In this document: in pieces, positions 26,826 through 35,899 of the stretch
How positions within the stretch are numbered: position 1 is the stretch's first letter
Layout: each line of letters starts with the position of its first letter
NCBI RefSeq assembly: GCF_039655865.1
Contig: NZ_JBBYXL010000012.1
Location: 124,001 to 188,000 of the forward strand
Direction of reading: 5' to 3'
Length of the DNA stretch: 64,000 nt
DNA from: Prosthecobacter sp. SYSU 5D2
GTDB lineage: Bacteria; Verrucomicrobiota; Verrucomicrobiia; Verrucomicrobiales; Verrucomicrobiaceae
The notes under the pieces: generated by a model
The model's database searches: none
What the model was told of the DNA's origin: nothing
Seen by the model: only the letters and a program-made list of their open reading frames with translations
Made by a program: the position numbers and the translations under genes

Positions 26826-28181
26826 ATGCCACGAGTTCACATCAAGACCTACGGCTGCCAGATGAATGAGCGCGACACAGAACAGGTGTCGCAGATGTTC
26901 GTCGAGCGCGGCTACACCATGACCGCCACAGATGCCGATGCGGACGTGGTGCTCATCAATACCTGCTCCGTGCGCGACCAGGCGGAGCAAAAGGCCATCG
27001 GCAAGATGGGCATGGTGCGCCGCCGCCGGGTGCCGCTGGTGACGGGTTTCATGGGCTGCATGGCGCAGAGCCGGGGCAGTGAGCTGGTGGAGAAGACGAA
27101 GGTGGACCTGGTGGTGGGCACGCAGAAATATCACCGCGTGGTGGAGTATGTGGATGAGATCATCCGGGCCAAGGAAGCCCGCATGATGGATGAGGAGCGC
27201 TTTTCCATCGTGGACATCGAGGAGGAGAAGGCGAGCCAGAACGCCATCCGCGACCACACACTGAAGGAAAACCAGGGCACGGCCTTTGTCAGCATCATGC
27301 AGGGCTGCAACATGAAATGCACGTTTTGCATCGTCCCCTACACCCGTGGGGGTGAGCGCGGGCGGCCGATAGCGGACATCGTGGAGGAGGTGCGCCGGCT
27401 GGCGGACAAGGGGGTTAAGGAGATCACCTTGTTAGGCCAGATCGTGAACCTTTACGGCCGGCACGAATTCCCGGCGGTGGATGGCAAGAGCCCGTTTGTG
27501 CAGCTTTTGGAGGCGGTGCATGAGGTGCCCGGCATCCAGCGCATCCGCTTTACGAGTCCGCATCCGATCGGTTATAAGAAGGATCTGATCGAGGCCTTTA
27601 CGTATCTGCCGAAGCTGGCGGAGCATGTGCATCTGCCGGTACAAAGCGGCAGTGACGAGATCCTGAAACGGATGCACCGCCCCTACACAGCGGCGAAGTT
27701 TACCGACCTGGTGGAGCGCATCCGCGCGGCGCGGCCCGGCATCGCGGTGACCACGGATGTCATCGTGGGCTTCCCTGGCGAGACGGATGAGCACTACCTG
27801 GAGACGCGTGAGCTTTTCGACAAACTGAAGTTTGAGAACGCCTTTGTCTTCCGCTATTCCAAACGGCGCGGCACGCCCGCAGCGGAGATGGACGAGGCCA
27901 TCCAGCTCAGCGAGCAGGTGAAGGAAGCGCGCAACCAGGACCTGCTGGCGCTGGTGAACAAACATGCGTGGGTGAAGTATGAAGAGCTGCTCGGCCAGGA
28001 GGTGGAGATCCTCTGCGAAGGCACCAGCAAGACGAATGAAACGCGGCTCATGGGCCGCACCCGGACGAACAAGATCGTCATCTTTGAAGGCAATCCGTCA
28101 CGGCACATCGGCGAGCTGGTGAACATCCGCATCAGCCACTACGAGAACTTTACACTGTATGGGGATGTGGTGACGGTGTAG
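26826..28181 (+). CDS. miaB: tRNA methylthiotransferase MiaB
   Basis: A 451-residue protein that adds methylthio to i6A37 in tRNAs reading UNN codons. The N-terminal UPF0004 cysteines are Cys11, Cys47 and Cys78. The radical SAM motif CNMKCTFC is Cys161, Cys165 and Cys168. The C-terminal TRAM domain is also visible (GQEVEILCEG through INIRISHYENFTLYG-like end). The ATG at 26826 is chosen because it starts right at the MPRVHIKTYGCQMN family N-terminus; the open frame upstream to 26703 is intergenic. It is monocistronic. Confidence 0.95.
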   Translation: MPRVHIKTYGCQMNERDTEQVSQMFVERGYTMTATDADADVVLINTCSVRDQAEQKAIGKMGMVRRRRVPLVTGFMGCMAQSRGSELVEKTKVDLVVGTQKYHRVVEYVDEIIRAKEARMMDEERFSIVDIEEEKASQNAIRDHTLKENQGTAFVSIMQGCNMKCTFCIVPYTRGGERGRPIADIVEEVRRLADKGVKEITLLGQIVNLYGRHEFPAVDGKSPFVQLLEAVHEVPGIQRIRFTSPHPIGYKKDLIEAFTYLPKLAEHVHLPVQSGSDEILKRMHRPYTAAKFTDLVERIRAARPGIAVTTDVIVGFPGETDEHYLETRELFDKLKFENAFVFRYSKRRGTPAAEMDEAIQLSEQVKEARNQDLLALVNKHAWVKYEELLGQEVEILCEGTSKTNETRLMGRTRTNKIVIFEGNPSRHIGELVNIRISHYENFTLYGDVVTV

Positions 28182-28205
28182 CTGCCTGCGCCAGCAGGTG
28201 GTCCC

Positions 28206-28249
28206 CTCGGCCACGATGGCCGATCAGCCACGCTCTGGCGAGCGCGGCT
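28206..28249. repeat. Palindromic repeats after miaB
   Basis: CGGCCA-CGA-TGGCCG (28208-28222) is followed by AGCC-A-CGCTC-TGGC-GAGCG-C-GGCT (28226-28249). There is no T-run. This looks like a dispersed repeat, with an arrangement reminiscent of the 86-bp element at 22938. Confidence 0.5.
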
Positions 28250-28255
28250 ACGGGG

Positions 28256-28582
28256 CTACTTTTTGCCCCAGCCAAAGAGCCGCTTCAAAAAGCTCGTTTG
28301 CACTTTGGGGGAGTTGTCTGCACGGGGGGCCATGGGGACGAGGTTGCGCGTGGTGGTGGGCGTATCGGCCTTGACGGGCTTTTCGTTAGACCCGGCCGCA
28401 TTTGAAGCCATGGCAGACTTCCACCAGGACGGGGAAAAGGAGGAGATCTCCTGCCACAAGTCCACGCCCGGATGCCAGATGAGCGTCTGGGCCTGGATGC
28501 GCTTCTGCGCCACCAGAGAAGCCATGGCCTCGTCATCATAGGGGCCGTCGGCTGCGCCGTTGTTGTTGAAGTACCAGGTCAT
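28256..28582 (-). CDS. GYF_2 domain protein
   Basis: A 108-residue protein. The N-terminal 50 residues form a GYF_2 domain (MTWYFNNNGAADGPYDDEAM and QAQTLIWHPGVDLWQEI). This family binds proline-rich peptides in eukaryotes and is common, uncharacterised, in bacteria. The rest is Pro/Ser/Thr-rich and ends in a basic tail (LKRLFGWGKK), with no transmembrane helix. It lies 74 bp after miaB on the other strand. Confidence 0.85.
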   Translation of the reverse strand: MTWYFNNNGAADGPYDDEAMASLVAQKRIQAQTLIWHPGVDLWQEISSFSPSWWKSAMASNAAGSNEKPVKADTPTTTRNLVPMAPRADNSPKVQTSFLKRLFGWGKK

Positions 28583-28637
28583 CGAAGTGACACACTAATC
28601 ATCAAACGAATCGTCATGGCAAGCCCGGTTTACAATG

Positions 28638-29837
28638 TCACGAGGCAGAATGGAGTGCACTGTGAAGAATCCGCAAGGCCTGGCGGGCACTGTCTGCCGT
28701 TTCCGCATCCGGGGACTGAGTCTCCTGCAGCAGCCGGTCCGCGACGCGGGCGGCCAAGGGCGCATCGCTGCGGCTCACGAGGGCGCTGATTTCCTCCTCC
28801 GTGGGAGCGATGTTCACACGCGAATGAAGGCGCAGGCGCAGCAGCCGGGAGCGCCAGGTTTCCAGGCACTGGTCCAGCTCTGCGAGGGCGGCGATGCCGA
28901 GGCTGCCGTGGAGGGTGAGCCTTAAAAAATCCTGGCCGGTGCGAGCGGCGAACTTTTCTCCCAGCTCTTTGTCCAGGCGGGTCACAGCGGCGTCTTCGGT
29001 GAGGTGAAATTCCATTTCATGCCAGCCGAGGCGGGCGGTGGAGACGGGCTCCAGGATGGCCACGCTGCCGCGCTGAAGGGTGACGGCGATGACGTGGCCC
29101 GGCGCGTTTCCAGCACCGCGTGGGAAGCGGTCCGGCTCCGGCGCACCCGCATACCAGGCGGTGAGTTTTCCTGTGGAGGAAACGGGAGGAGAGACGTCCT
29201 TCAAACCGTGCCAGTCGCCCAAGGCGATGTAGTCGAGCTGATCGGCAGGCAGGCGGAGAAGATCGAGGTGGTTGGAGGAGGCGGAATCTTCCTCCTCATC
29301 CGCAGCAGGGCCGAAGTCCTGCACGCTGCCATGGGCGATGACGAGGCGGGGTTTGTCACCGAAGGCGCTCATGTCCAGGCTGCGAAGCCAGGCGGTGGTA
29401 TCGCTGGCATCGTGACGACGCAGCAGCGGGCATGGCAGCAGGACAGCCTGCTCCAGCTCCACCGGCTCCGGTTTTAAAAGCACCTGCAAATTCGGCGACA
29501 GCGCGGCGCATTCCCGCAGGAAAAAAGACTGTTCCCAAAGGCTGCCAGGGCCGCCGTGATCGTGATTTCCAGGGATCACATACACGGGGATTTTCAAGGC
29601 CCCTATGGCGGCACAAGCGGCAGATACAGTGGCCTTGTCCGGCGTGGTGGAATCAAACACATCCCCGGCCACGAGGATGAACTGGGCCTGTTTTTCTTGA
29701 GCTACGGTGCCGATCCGTAGGATGACTGAAAGGCGCTCCTGCCGGGCCAGCACGCGCTTTTGCTCATCCTCCATGCGGGCATAGGGCTTGCCGATCTGCC
29801 AGTCGGCGGTGTGGAGGAAGGTGAGGGGCGGGGGCAC
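28638..29837 (-). CDS. SbcD/YhaO-like DNA repair exonuclease subunit
   Basis: A 399-residue metallophosphoesterase of the DNA repair nuclease branch (SbcD/Mre11-like). The phosphoesterase motifs are present in order: HTADWQIG (His9, Asp12), GDVFD, GNHDH and later AHGSV and GDWHGLKD. The residues needed for two-metal catalysis are intact. The start codon is a GTG at 29837. There is no visible Shine-Dalgarno, and a 70-bp heptanucleotide repeat ends 2 bp before the start. No SbcC/Rad50 partner gene is adjacent; it may be elsewhere. Confidence 0.88.
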   Translation of the reverse strand: MPPPLTFLHTADWQIGKPYARMEDEQKRVLARQERLSVILRIGTVAQEKQAQFILVAGDVFDSTTPDKATVSAACAAIGALKIPVYVIPGNHDHGGPGSLWEQSFFLRECAALSPNLQVLLKPEPVELEQAVLLPCPLLRRHDASDTTAWLRSLDMSAFGDKPRLVIAHGSVQDFGPAADEEEDSASSNHLDLLRLPADQLDYIALGDWHGLKDVSPPVSSTGKLTAWYAGAPEPDRFPRGAGNAPGHVIAVTLQRGSVAILEPVSTARLGWHEMEFHLTEDAAVTRLDKELGEKFAARTGQDFLRLTLHGSLGIAALAELDQCLETWRSRLLRLRLHSRVNIAPTEEEISALVSRSDAPLAARVADRLLQETQSPDAETADSARQALRILHSALHSAS

Positions 29838-29839
29838 GG

Positions 29840-29909
29840 TTTTCAGTGTTCAGTGTTCAGTGTTCAGTGTTCGGTGTTCAGTGTTCGGTGTTCGGTTTTC
29901 AGTATTCAG
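29840..29909. repeat. Ten tandem 7-bp units upstream of the SbcD-like gene
   Basis: The plus strand reads TTTTCAG, TGTTCAG three times, TGTTCGG, TGTTCAG, TGTTCGG twice, TTTTCAG, TATTCAG. On the minus strand this is (CTGAACA)n-like DNA that ends 2 bp before the GTG start of the SbcD-like gene, filling its ribosome-binding region. A related tract lies at 39584-39680. Confidence 0.85.
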
Positions 29910-29939
29910 AGATCCGGCAGGAAGTCCAGAGCGGGACAT

Positions 29940-30785
29940 TCACCGCCCCCGTTTGCGATGCTGGCGGGCGCGGAATTCGGCGGGGCCGCAGCCTTGGTGG
30001 CGGGTGAAGAGGCGGGTGAAGTAGTGGCGGTTGGGGAAGCCGTTTTCGATGGCGATCTGGTCTATGGTCTTGTCCGTCAGGACGAGGGCCTCGCCCGCCA
30101 GGCGCAGGCGGGTGGCAGTGACGTAGGCGGCGGGGGTCTGGCCGGTGTGCTGGCGGAAGGCGCGGATGAAGCGCTCGAGGCTCATGCCGGCGCGGTCGGC
30201 CAAGAAGGGGTTGGACAGCTCCGAGTGCGGGGCTTTTTGAATGAGGGCCAAGACGTCTAACAAACGATCTGGTACGGTGGGCACCGGCGGCAGGTCCATT
30301 TGGGCAAAGGCGCAGTGCAGCAGGGCGGCGCTCTGGTGATGCAGGCGCTGGTCCCGCGCCTCGTTGGCGGGCTGGGCATGGGTGTGCAAAACGGCCTGGA
30401 TAAGGACGCGCAATGTTTCATCCATAGGGAGCACCACGGGTCCTTCCGGCACGGTGCCAGCGAGGCGGGTGACGGTGAAATGCAGCCAGCAGTGGCAGGC
30501 AGGCACGGGGCCGCAGCAGTCGAAGATGGTATTGGCCGGGATGAGCACGCAGGTCTCCGGCTCCAGGGGGATCTCTTGCCCCTGATAGAGCAGGTGGCAG
30601 CCGGGCTTGGGATTGTGATAGAAGCGCCAGAAAGGGCTGTCCACGCCCTCATGATTCCAGTCTTCCAAAGCGGCCTGGTATCCGCATTCGTGGATCAAAA
30701 AAGCCGACCAGCCAGCCCGCGCGACGGGTGACAGGCTGACGCCCCAGGCGGTGGTGTAATTGAGGTATTTGCGTCTGGCCTGCAT
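29940..30785 (-). CDS. AraC family transcriptional regulator
   Basis: A 281-residue regulator from the ATG at 30785; the open frame to 30893 is a less likely extension. The N-terminal half is a cupin-like arm and sensor (about 40-120, with PGCHLLYQGQEIPLEPETCVLIP). The C-terminal AraC domain has two helix-turn-helices (FLADRAGMSLERFIRAFRQHTGQTP and IDQIAIENGFPNRHYFTRLFTRHQG). It is divergent from the DUF1549 operon with a 131-bp shared gap, so it is a strong candidate regulator for that operon. Confidence 0.9.
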   Translation of the reverse strand: MQARRKYLNYTTAWGVSLSPVARAGWSAFLIHECGYQAALEDWNHEGVDSPFWRFYHNPKPGCHLLYQGQEIPLEPETCVLIPANTIFDCCGPVPACHCWLHFTVTRLAGTVPEGPVVLPMDETLRVLIQAVLHTHAQPANEARDQRLHHQSAALLHCAFAQMDLPPVPTVPDRLLDVLALIQKAPHSELSNPFLADRAGMSLERFIRAFRQHTGQTPAAYVTATRLRLAGEALVLTDKTIDQIAIENGFPNRHYFTRLFTRHQGCGPAEFRARQHRKRGR

Positions 30786-30916
30786 GCTTGATCCAAGAAT
30801 CCGACATGGAAGAATCAAGTTCAAGTGACGATAGCAGGCGGATCCGCCATGCAACCACGCATGATCCGACACATTTTTATAACAATGTGGCACGGCACCG
30901 TCGCGTATTATAAGGC

Positions 30917-33900
30917 ATGATTTGGAAGGTCTCCACCACCCTGCTTTTACTGATCCCTGCCCTGCCCTGCGCAGCGGCCCAGGTGGAGTTCAATCGTGAC
31001 ATCCGGCCCATCCTTTCGGACAAGTGCTTTCACTGCCATGGGTTCGACCCCAACACCCGCGAAGCCGACCTGCGTCTGGATGAACGGGAGGCCGCCGTGG
31101 CCGACGGGCACATCGTGCCGGGAGATCCGGAAAAGAGCCTGATCCTGCAGCGGGTGATGACCCATGATGCGGATGATGTGATGCCGCCGCCGGAATCCAA
31201 GCTGGGCCGCCTAACCGAAAGTGAGATCGCCAAGCTCAAGCAATGGATCCAGGAAGGCGCGGAGTATCAGCAGCACTGGAGCTTCATCGCCCCGGATGCC
31301 GCCAGCCTGCCGCGCTGGAAAGCCGGGGCCAAAGAAAGCGGAGCTCGCACACCCATTGACCATCTGGTGGCCGAGAGGCTGAAATCTCGAGGCCTGGCCC
31401 TGCAACCGAAGGGCGATGCACACACCTTGATCCGCCGTCTCAGCTTTGACCTCACCGGCCTGCCCCCGAGCCCGGAAGAGGTCGCTGCTTTTACCGGAGA
31501 AGATTTGGAAAAGTCCTATGAGGCTGCCATTGACCGCCTGCTGGCCTCTCCCGCATATGGTGAGCGCATGGCGGTGGACTGGCTGGATATGGCGCGGTAT
31601 GCGGACAGCTACGGCTTCCAGGTGGACCGGGAGCGGGAGGTCTGGATGTGGCGTGACTGGGTGATCCAGGCCTTCAATGACAACCTGCCCTTTGACCAGT
31701 TCATCACCTGGCAGGTGGCCGGTGATCTGCTGCCGGAGGCGACCGATGAGCAGATTTTGGCGACGGCTTTTAACCGCCTGCATCAGCAGGAATCTGAGGG
31801 CGGCAGTGTGGAGGAAGAGTATCGCATCGAATACGTGGCGGACCGGGTGCAGACCTTTGCCACGGCCTTTCTGGGACTGACCTTTGAGTGCTCGCGCTGC
31901 CATGATCATAAGTATGATCCGATCAAGCAGTCGGAGTACTATGGCCTGTCCGCCTTCTTCCAAAACATTGATGAAGCCGGGCTGTATTCCTTTTTCACGC
32001 CCTCCGCGCCCACGCCTGCACTGATGCTGATGGACAAGGAGCAAAAGCAGAAAAAGGCGGAGCTGGAAAGGAAGATCCAGGCGCTGGAAAAGAAGCTGGC
32101 GGCAACCGACGAGGGCAGTGTCAAAACAACGGAACCGCACGAAACCAAGGAGGGCTTGATCGCGCATTATACCTTTGATGCGCTTGATAAAAATAAGCTG
32201 TCGGATTCGCTGAATCCATCTCCTCCTGCTGCCCCTGCCCCGCCACAGGAGGCCTCGAAACCCAAAAGCAAAAAAGCCAAAGAGGAGGCTCCGAAAGTGG
32301 CGGACCCGGCGGCGCTTTTGAAAGGCGAAAACAAGCTGGTGGCGGGCAAGCTTGGGAACGCGGTGGAGTTCACAGGGGATGATCCTGTGGACACGCCAGT
32401 GGGGAATTTCTCCCGGCATCAGCCTTTCAGCCTGTCGCTGTGGATTCAGACGCCGGATGTGAAAGATCGGGCCGTGGTGCTGCATCGCTCACGCGCCTGG
32501 ACGGATGCGGCGAGCCGGGGCTACGAGCTGCTGATTGAGGAGGGTAAATTGAAATGGTCGCTCATCCATTTTTGGCCAGGCGATGCCATCTCCATCCGCG
32601 CCCAGGAAAGCCTGCCGCTGAAGGAATGGGTGCATGTGGTAGTGACCAATGACGGCAGCAGCCGGGCTGCGGGACTGAAGCTCTACATCAATGGAAAGCT
32701 GGCCTCCGTGGATGTCATTCGCGACCACCTGACCAAGAATATCACCGGTGGTGGTGGTGACACCATCAGCCTGGGAGAACGTTCCCGTGACCGGGGTTTT
32801 AAAGGCGGCATGGTGGATGATCTGAAGGTGTACAACCGGGATGTGTCGCGGCCATTTGATGCCACCCTTGAGCCGCTGCTGACGGAGCTGCAAGCGGCCC
32901 GTGCGGAGCTGACGGCCTTCCATGGCGCGCAAAAGGAGATCATGGTGATGCAGGAGCTGCCGCAGCCGAAGACGGCCTACATTTTAACCCGTGGTGAATA
33001 TGACAAACGCGGCGATGTGGCCCCGCCGGTGACGCCTGCCTTTCTCTCTCCCTTCCCCAAAGACGCGCCGCTGAACCGCCTGGGTCTGGCGCGCTGGCTC
33101 ACTGCGCCGGAGCACCCGCTGACGGCGCGCGTGACGGTGAACCGCGTTTGGCAAAGTTTGTTCGGCAGGGGGCTGGTGAAGACGAGCGAAGACTTCGGCA
33201 GCCAGGGGGAGAAACCGCTGTATCCGGAGCTGCTGGACTATTTGTCGTTAAGGCTCATTGAGAGCGGCTGGGATCTGAAGGGGCTCATCAAGGAGATCGT
33301 CAGCAGCGAGGTCTATCAGCAGCGGAGCATCGCTGATGCGGCCACCATGGCGGATGATCCTGAAAATGCCTGGCTGGCCCGTGGCCCGCGCTTCCGCCTG
33401 CCTGCGGAGATGATCCGCGACAACGCCCTGGCCAGCGCCGGGTTGTTAAACATGAAGTTAGGCGGACCACCAGTGAACCCTTATGAACTGACGGAGGCCT
33501 TCAAGCCCTTCGAGGTAGCCAAGGATGACAGCGTGCATCGCCGCAGCCTTTACACCACGTGGCGGCGCACCAGTCCGCCGCCTGCGATGGTGGCCTTTGA
33601 TGCGCCACGAAGAGCCGTCTGCTCCTCAAAACGAGAGCGCACCGACAGTCCCCTCCAGGCGCTGATTCTGCTGAACGGCACGCAGTATGTCGAAGCCGCC
33701 CGTGTACTGGGAGAAAAGCTGCACACCGAAAACCAGGGCGACCTGAAGAAGATGATCAACGCCGCCTTCCTGCGCTGCCTCAGCCGCCCGCCGGATGCCG
33801 AGGAAATGGACATTTGCACCCGCCTTTATGATGAGCAATTGCAGCACTACCGCACCCATCCCAACGAAACCGCCGCCCTGCTAAAAACCGGGAATGCGCA

Positions 33901-33991
33901 AACCACGACGGCTCCATCGGCTGAGCTGGCTGCGGCGACGGTGCTGGCGCAGGCTTTGCTTAATCACGACGCGGCGGTGGTGAAGAGGTGA
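30917..33991 (+). CDS. PSCyt1/DUF1549/LamG/DUF1553 cytochrome-like protein
   Basis: A 1024-residue exported protein typical of the Planctomycetes-Verrucomicrobia group. Signal peptide at 1-21. PSCyt1 haem-binding domain with CFHCH (Cys37, Cys40, His41). DUF1549 at about 145-360, ending in a second CxxCH (CSRCHDHKYDP). A LamG-like jelly roll at about 410-680 and a C-terminal DUF1553 at about 735-980 follow. Such proteins occur with DUF1501 partners, one of which lies 455 bp downstream; they are linked to polysaccharide degradation in this group, but their reaction is unproven. It is probably first gene of an operon. Confidence 0.93.
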   Translation: MIWKVSTTLLLLIPALPCAAAQVEFNRDIRPILSDKCFHCHGFDPNTREADLRLDEREAAVADGHIVPGDPEKSLILQRVMTHDADDVMPPPESKLGRLTESEIAKLKQWIQEGAEYQQHWSFIAPDAASLPRWKAGAKESGARTPIDHLVAERLKSRGLALQPKGDAHTLIRRLSFDLTGLPPSPEEVAAFTGEDLEKSYEAAIDRLLASPAYGERMAVDWLDMARYADSYGFQVDREREVWMWRDWVIQAFNDNLPFDQFITWQVAGDLLPEATDEQILATAFNRLHQQESEGGSVEEEYRIEYVADRVQTFATAFLGLTFECSRCHDHKYDPIKQSEYYGLSAFFQNIDEAGLYSFFTPSAPTPALMLMDKEQKQKKAELERKIQALEKKLAATDEGSVKTTEPHETKEGLIAHYTFDALDKNKLSDSLNPSPPAAPAPPQEASKPKSKKAKEEAPKVADPAALLKGENKLVAGKLGNAVEFTGDDPVDTPVGNFSRHQPFSLSLWIQTPDVKDRAVVLHRSRAWTDAASRGYELLIEEGKLKWSLIHFWPGDAISIRAQESLPLKEWVHVVVTNDGSSRAAGLKLYINGKLASVDVIRDHLTKNITGGGGDTISLGERSRDRGFKGGMVDDLKVYNRDVSRPFDATLEPLLTELQAARAELTAFHGAQKEIMVMQELPQPKTAYILTRGEYDKRGDVAPPVTPAFLSPFPKDAPLNRLGLARWLTAPEHPLTARVTVNRVWQSLFGRGLVKTSEDFGSQGEKPLYPELLDYLSLRLIESGWDLKGLIKEIVSSEVYQQRSIADAATMADDPENAWLARGPRFRLPAEMIRDNALASAGLLNMKLGGPPVNPYELTEAFKPFEVAKDDSVHRRSLYTTWRRTSPPPAMVAFDAPRRAVCSSKRERTDSPLQALILLNGTQYVEAARVLGEKLHTENQGDLKKMINAAFLRCLSRPPDAEEMDICTRLYDEQLQHYRTHPNETAALLKTGNAQTTTAPSAELAAATVLAQALLNHDAAVVKR

Positions 33992-34011
33992 GATGAAGTT
34001 TATTGAACAGG

Positions 34012-34413
34012 ATGAAACGAACTTCCATTACCCAGACACTCGACGGCCCTCTTCAAGAAGAAGGTTATAAGCTGATGGCAGCCGTGTTTGAAGTCCACAA
34101 TGAGATCGGTGGAGGCCTCAGCGAGGAGGTTTACCAGGAAAGCCTGCAACATGAGCTTGAAAGCCGTTTGATCCCTTACCAGGCCAGGCCGGAGCTTGAG
34201 ATCCATTACAAAGGGCTAAAGCTCAACCAGCGCTATACCCCCGACTTCTATGTCTATGGGGCGATTGTGGTGGAGCTGAAGGCGGTCTATCAACTGCTGC
34301 CGGAGCACGAAGCCCAGATTTTTAACTACATGCGGCTGACGCAGAAACGGGTGGGATATCTGATCAACATGGCGGCCATCAAGAAGGTGGAGTGGCGCAG
34401 GTATGTGATGTGA
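34012..34413 (+). CDS. GxxExxY family protein
   Basis: A 133-residue cytoplasmic protein. The family motif is seen as Gly35-Leu-Ser-Glu38-Glu-Val-Tyr41, followed by YTPDFYVYGAIVVELKAV and the ending KRVGYLINM-like helix. Members of this family resemble PD-(D/E)xK nucleases in the DFxxxxxxxELK arrangement, but no function is known. It separates two genes that are usually adjacent, with only a 20-bp gap from the DUF1549 gene and 33 bp to the DUF1501 gene, so it looks like an insertion into a conserved operon. The ATG at 34012 is used. Confidence 0.9.
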   Translation: MKRTSITQTLDGPLQEEGYKLMAAVFEVHNEIGGGLSEEVYQESLQHELESRLIPYQARPELEIHYKGLKLNQRYTPDFYVYGAIVVELKAVYQLLPEHEAQIFNYMRLTQKRVGYLINMAAIKKVEWRRYVM

Positions 34414-34446
34414 AGAAGCCAAAATTTAAACCACTAATGGTCACTA

Positions 34447-35895
34447 ATGAACACTAATTTAGATACACCAACCGCCGGCATGAATTCCTCTCTCTCCCGG
34501 CGCAGTTTGCTCAACCGTTTTGGCATGGGGCTGGGCGGGGTGGCGCTGGCGGAGATGCTGGCCAGGGAGCAGGCGAAGGCGGCGGATGCGGGCATCCTGG
34601 GTGCACCGCATGTTCCGGCGAAGGCGAAGCGGATCATTTATCTTTTTATGTCCGGCGGGCCGTCGCATCTGGACCTCTATGATTACAAACCGCTGCTGAA
34701 CCAGCGCCACGGGGAGCAGCTTCCAGACAGTGTGAGGGGCAGCCAAAGGCTGACAGGCATGTCCGGTAACCAGAGCTCCATTCCCATGGTGGGCTCGCCC
34801 TTCAAGTTTACGCAGCACGGCCAGGCGGGCGGCTGGTACAGTGAGCTGCTGCCGCACACGGCCAGCATCGCGGATGACATCTGCGTGGTGCGCTCCATGT
34901 TTACGGAGAGCATCAACCATGGCCCGGGCGTAACATTTTTTCAAACGGGCTCGCAGATCGCCGGACGGCCGAGCATGGGCTCCTGGCTCAGTTATGGACT
35001 GGGGGCGCAGAATGAAAACCTGCCGGGATTCACCGTGCTCATCACCAAGGACAAGCGCGGCCAGCCGCTGGGCGCGCACCTGTGGGGAAGCGGCTTTCTA
35101 CCGACGAAGCACCAGGGCGTGCTCTTCCGTGCGGCCAAGGATCCGGTGCTCTATCTGGGCAACCCGGAAGGCGTGAGCCCAGGCAGCCGCCGCCTGATGC
35201 TGGACCGGCTGAAGGAGCTGCACGAGCACCAGTTCGCCGGCACGCCGGATGCGGAGATTTCCAGCCGCATTGACCACTATGAAATGGCCTACCGGATGCA
35301 GAGCAGCATCCCGGAGGCGACCACCATTGAGGATGAACCGCAGCATGTTCTGGACATGTATGGCGAGGATGTGAAGACGCCCGGCACCTTTGCAGCCAAC
35401 TGTCTGCAGGCCCGACGACTGGCCGAGCGCGGGGTGCGTTTCATCCAGCTTTATCACCAGGACTGGGACCACCACGGCGGCCTGCCGGGAAACATCCCCA
35501 AGCTGGCCAAAGAGACCGACCAGGCCTCCGCTGCGCTCATCAAGGATCTCAAACAGCGCGGCCTGCTGGATGACACCCTCGTCGTCTGGGGCGGCGAGTT
35601 TGGCCGAACCAATTATTGTCAGGGGAAAATCAGCGCCAACTTTGGCCGCGATCATCATCCCCGCTGCTTCACCGCGTGGATGGCGGGCGGCGGCATCAAG
35701 CCCGGCGCGGTCTATGGTGAGACGGATGAATTTGGCTACAACATCGCCAAGGACGGAGTTCACATCCATGACTTCCACGCCACGCTCCTGCACCTGCTCG
35801 GTATTGACCACGAAAGGCTGACCTACAAGTTCCAGGGCCGCCGCTACCGGCTGACGGATGTGCATGGCCATGTGGTGAAAGGCCTGCTGGCGTGA
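34447..35895 (+). CDS. DUF1501 protein (Tat-exported)
   Basis: A 482-residue protein with a twin-arginine signal (Arg18-Arg19 in SRRSLL, followed by a hydrophobic GMGLGGVALAEML), so it is exported folded. The DUF1501 body has a sulfatase/alkaline-phosphatase-like organisation, for example FMSGGPSHLDLYDYKP near residues 62-77, GEFGRT, and HHPRCFTAWMAGGGIKPG. It is the standard partner of DUF1549/DUF1553 proteins in Planctomycetes and Verrucomicrobia. The two products probably act together outside the cytoplasm. Confidence 0.95.
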   Translation: MNTNLDTPTAGMNSSLSRRSLLNRFGMGLGGVALAEMLAREQAKAADAGILGAPHVPAKAKRIIYLFMSGGPSHLDLYDYKPLLNQRHGEQLPDSVRGSQRLTGMSGNQSSIPMVGSPFKFTQHGQAGGWYSELLPHTASIADDICVVRSMFTESINHGPGVTFFQTGSQIAGRPSMGSWLSYGLGAQNENLPGFTVLITKDKRGQPLGAHLWGSGFLPTKHQGVLFRAAKDPVLYLGNPEGVSPGSRRLMLDRLKELHEHQFAGTPDAEISSRIDHYEMAYRMQSSIPEATTIEDEPQHVLDMYGEDVKTPGTFAANCLQARRLAERGVRFIQLYHQDWDHHGGLPGNIPKLAKETDQASAALIKDLKQRGLLDDTLVVWGGEFGRTNYCQGKISANFGRDHHPRCFTAWMAGGGIKPGAVYGETDEFGYNIAKDGVHIHDFHATLLHLLGIDHERLTYKFQGRRYRLTDVHGHVVKGLLA

Positions 35896-35899
35896 TGGA

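Noticed and set aside
29840-29909. Possible CRISPR-like array because of regular short repeats.
   Set aside because: The units are contiguous 7-mers with no spacers; no cas genes are nearby.
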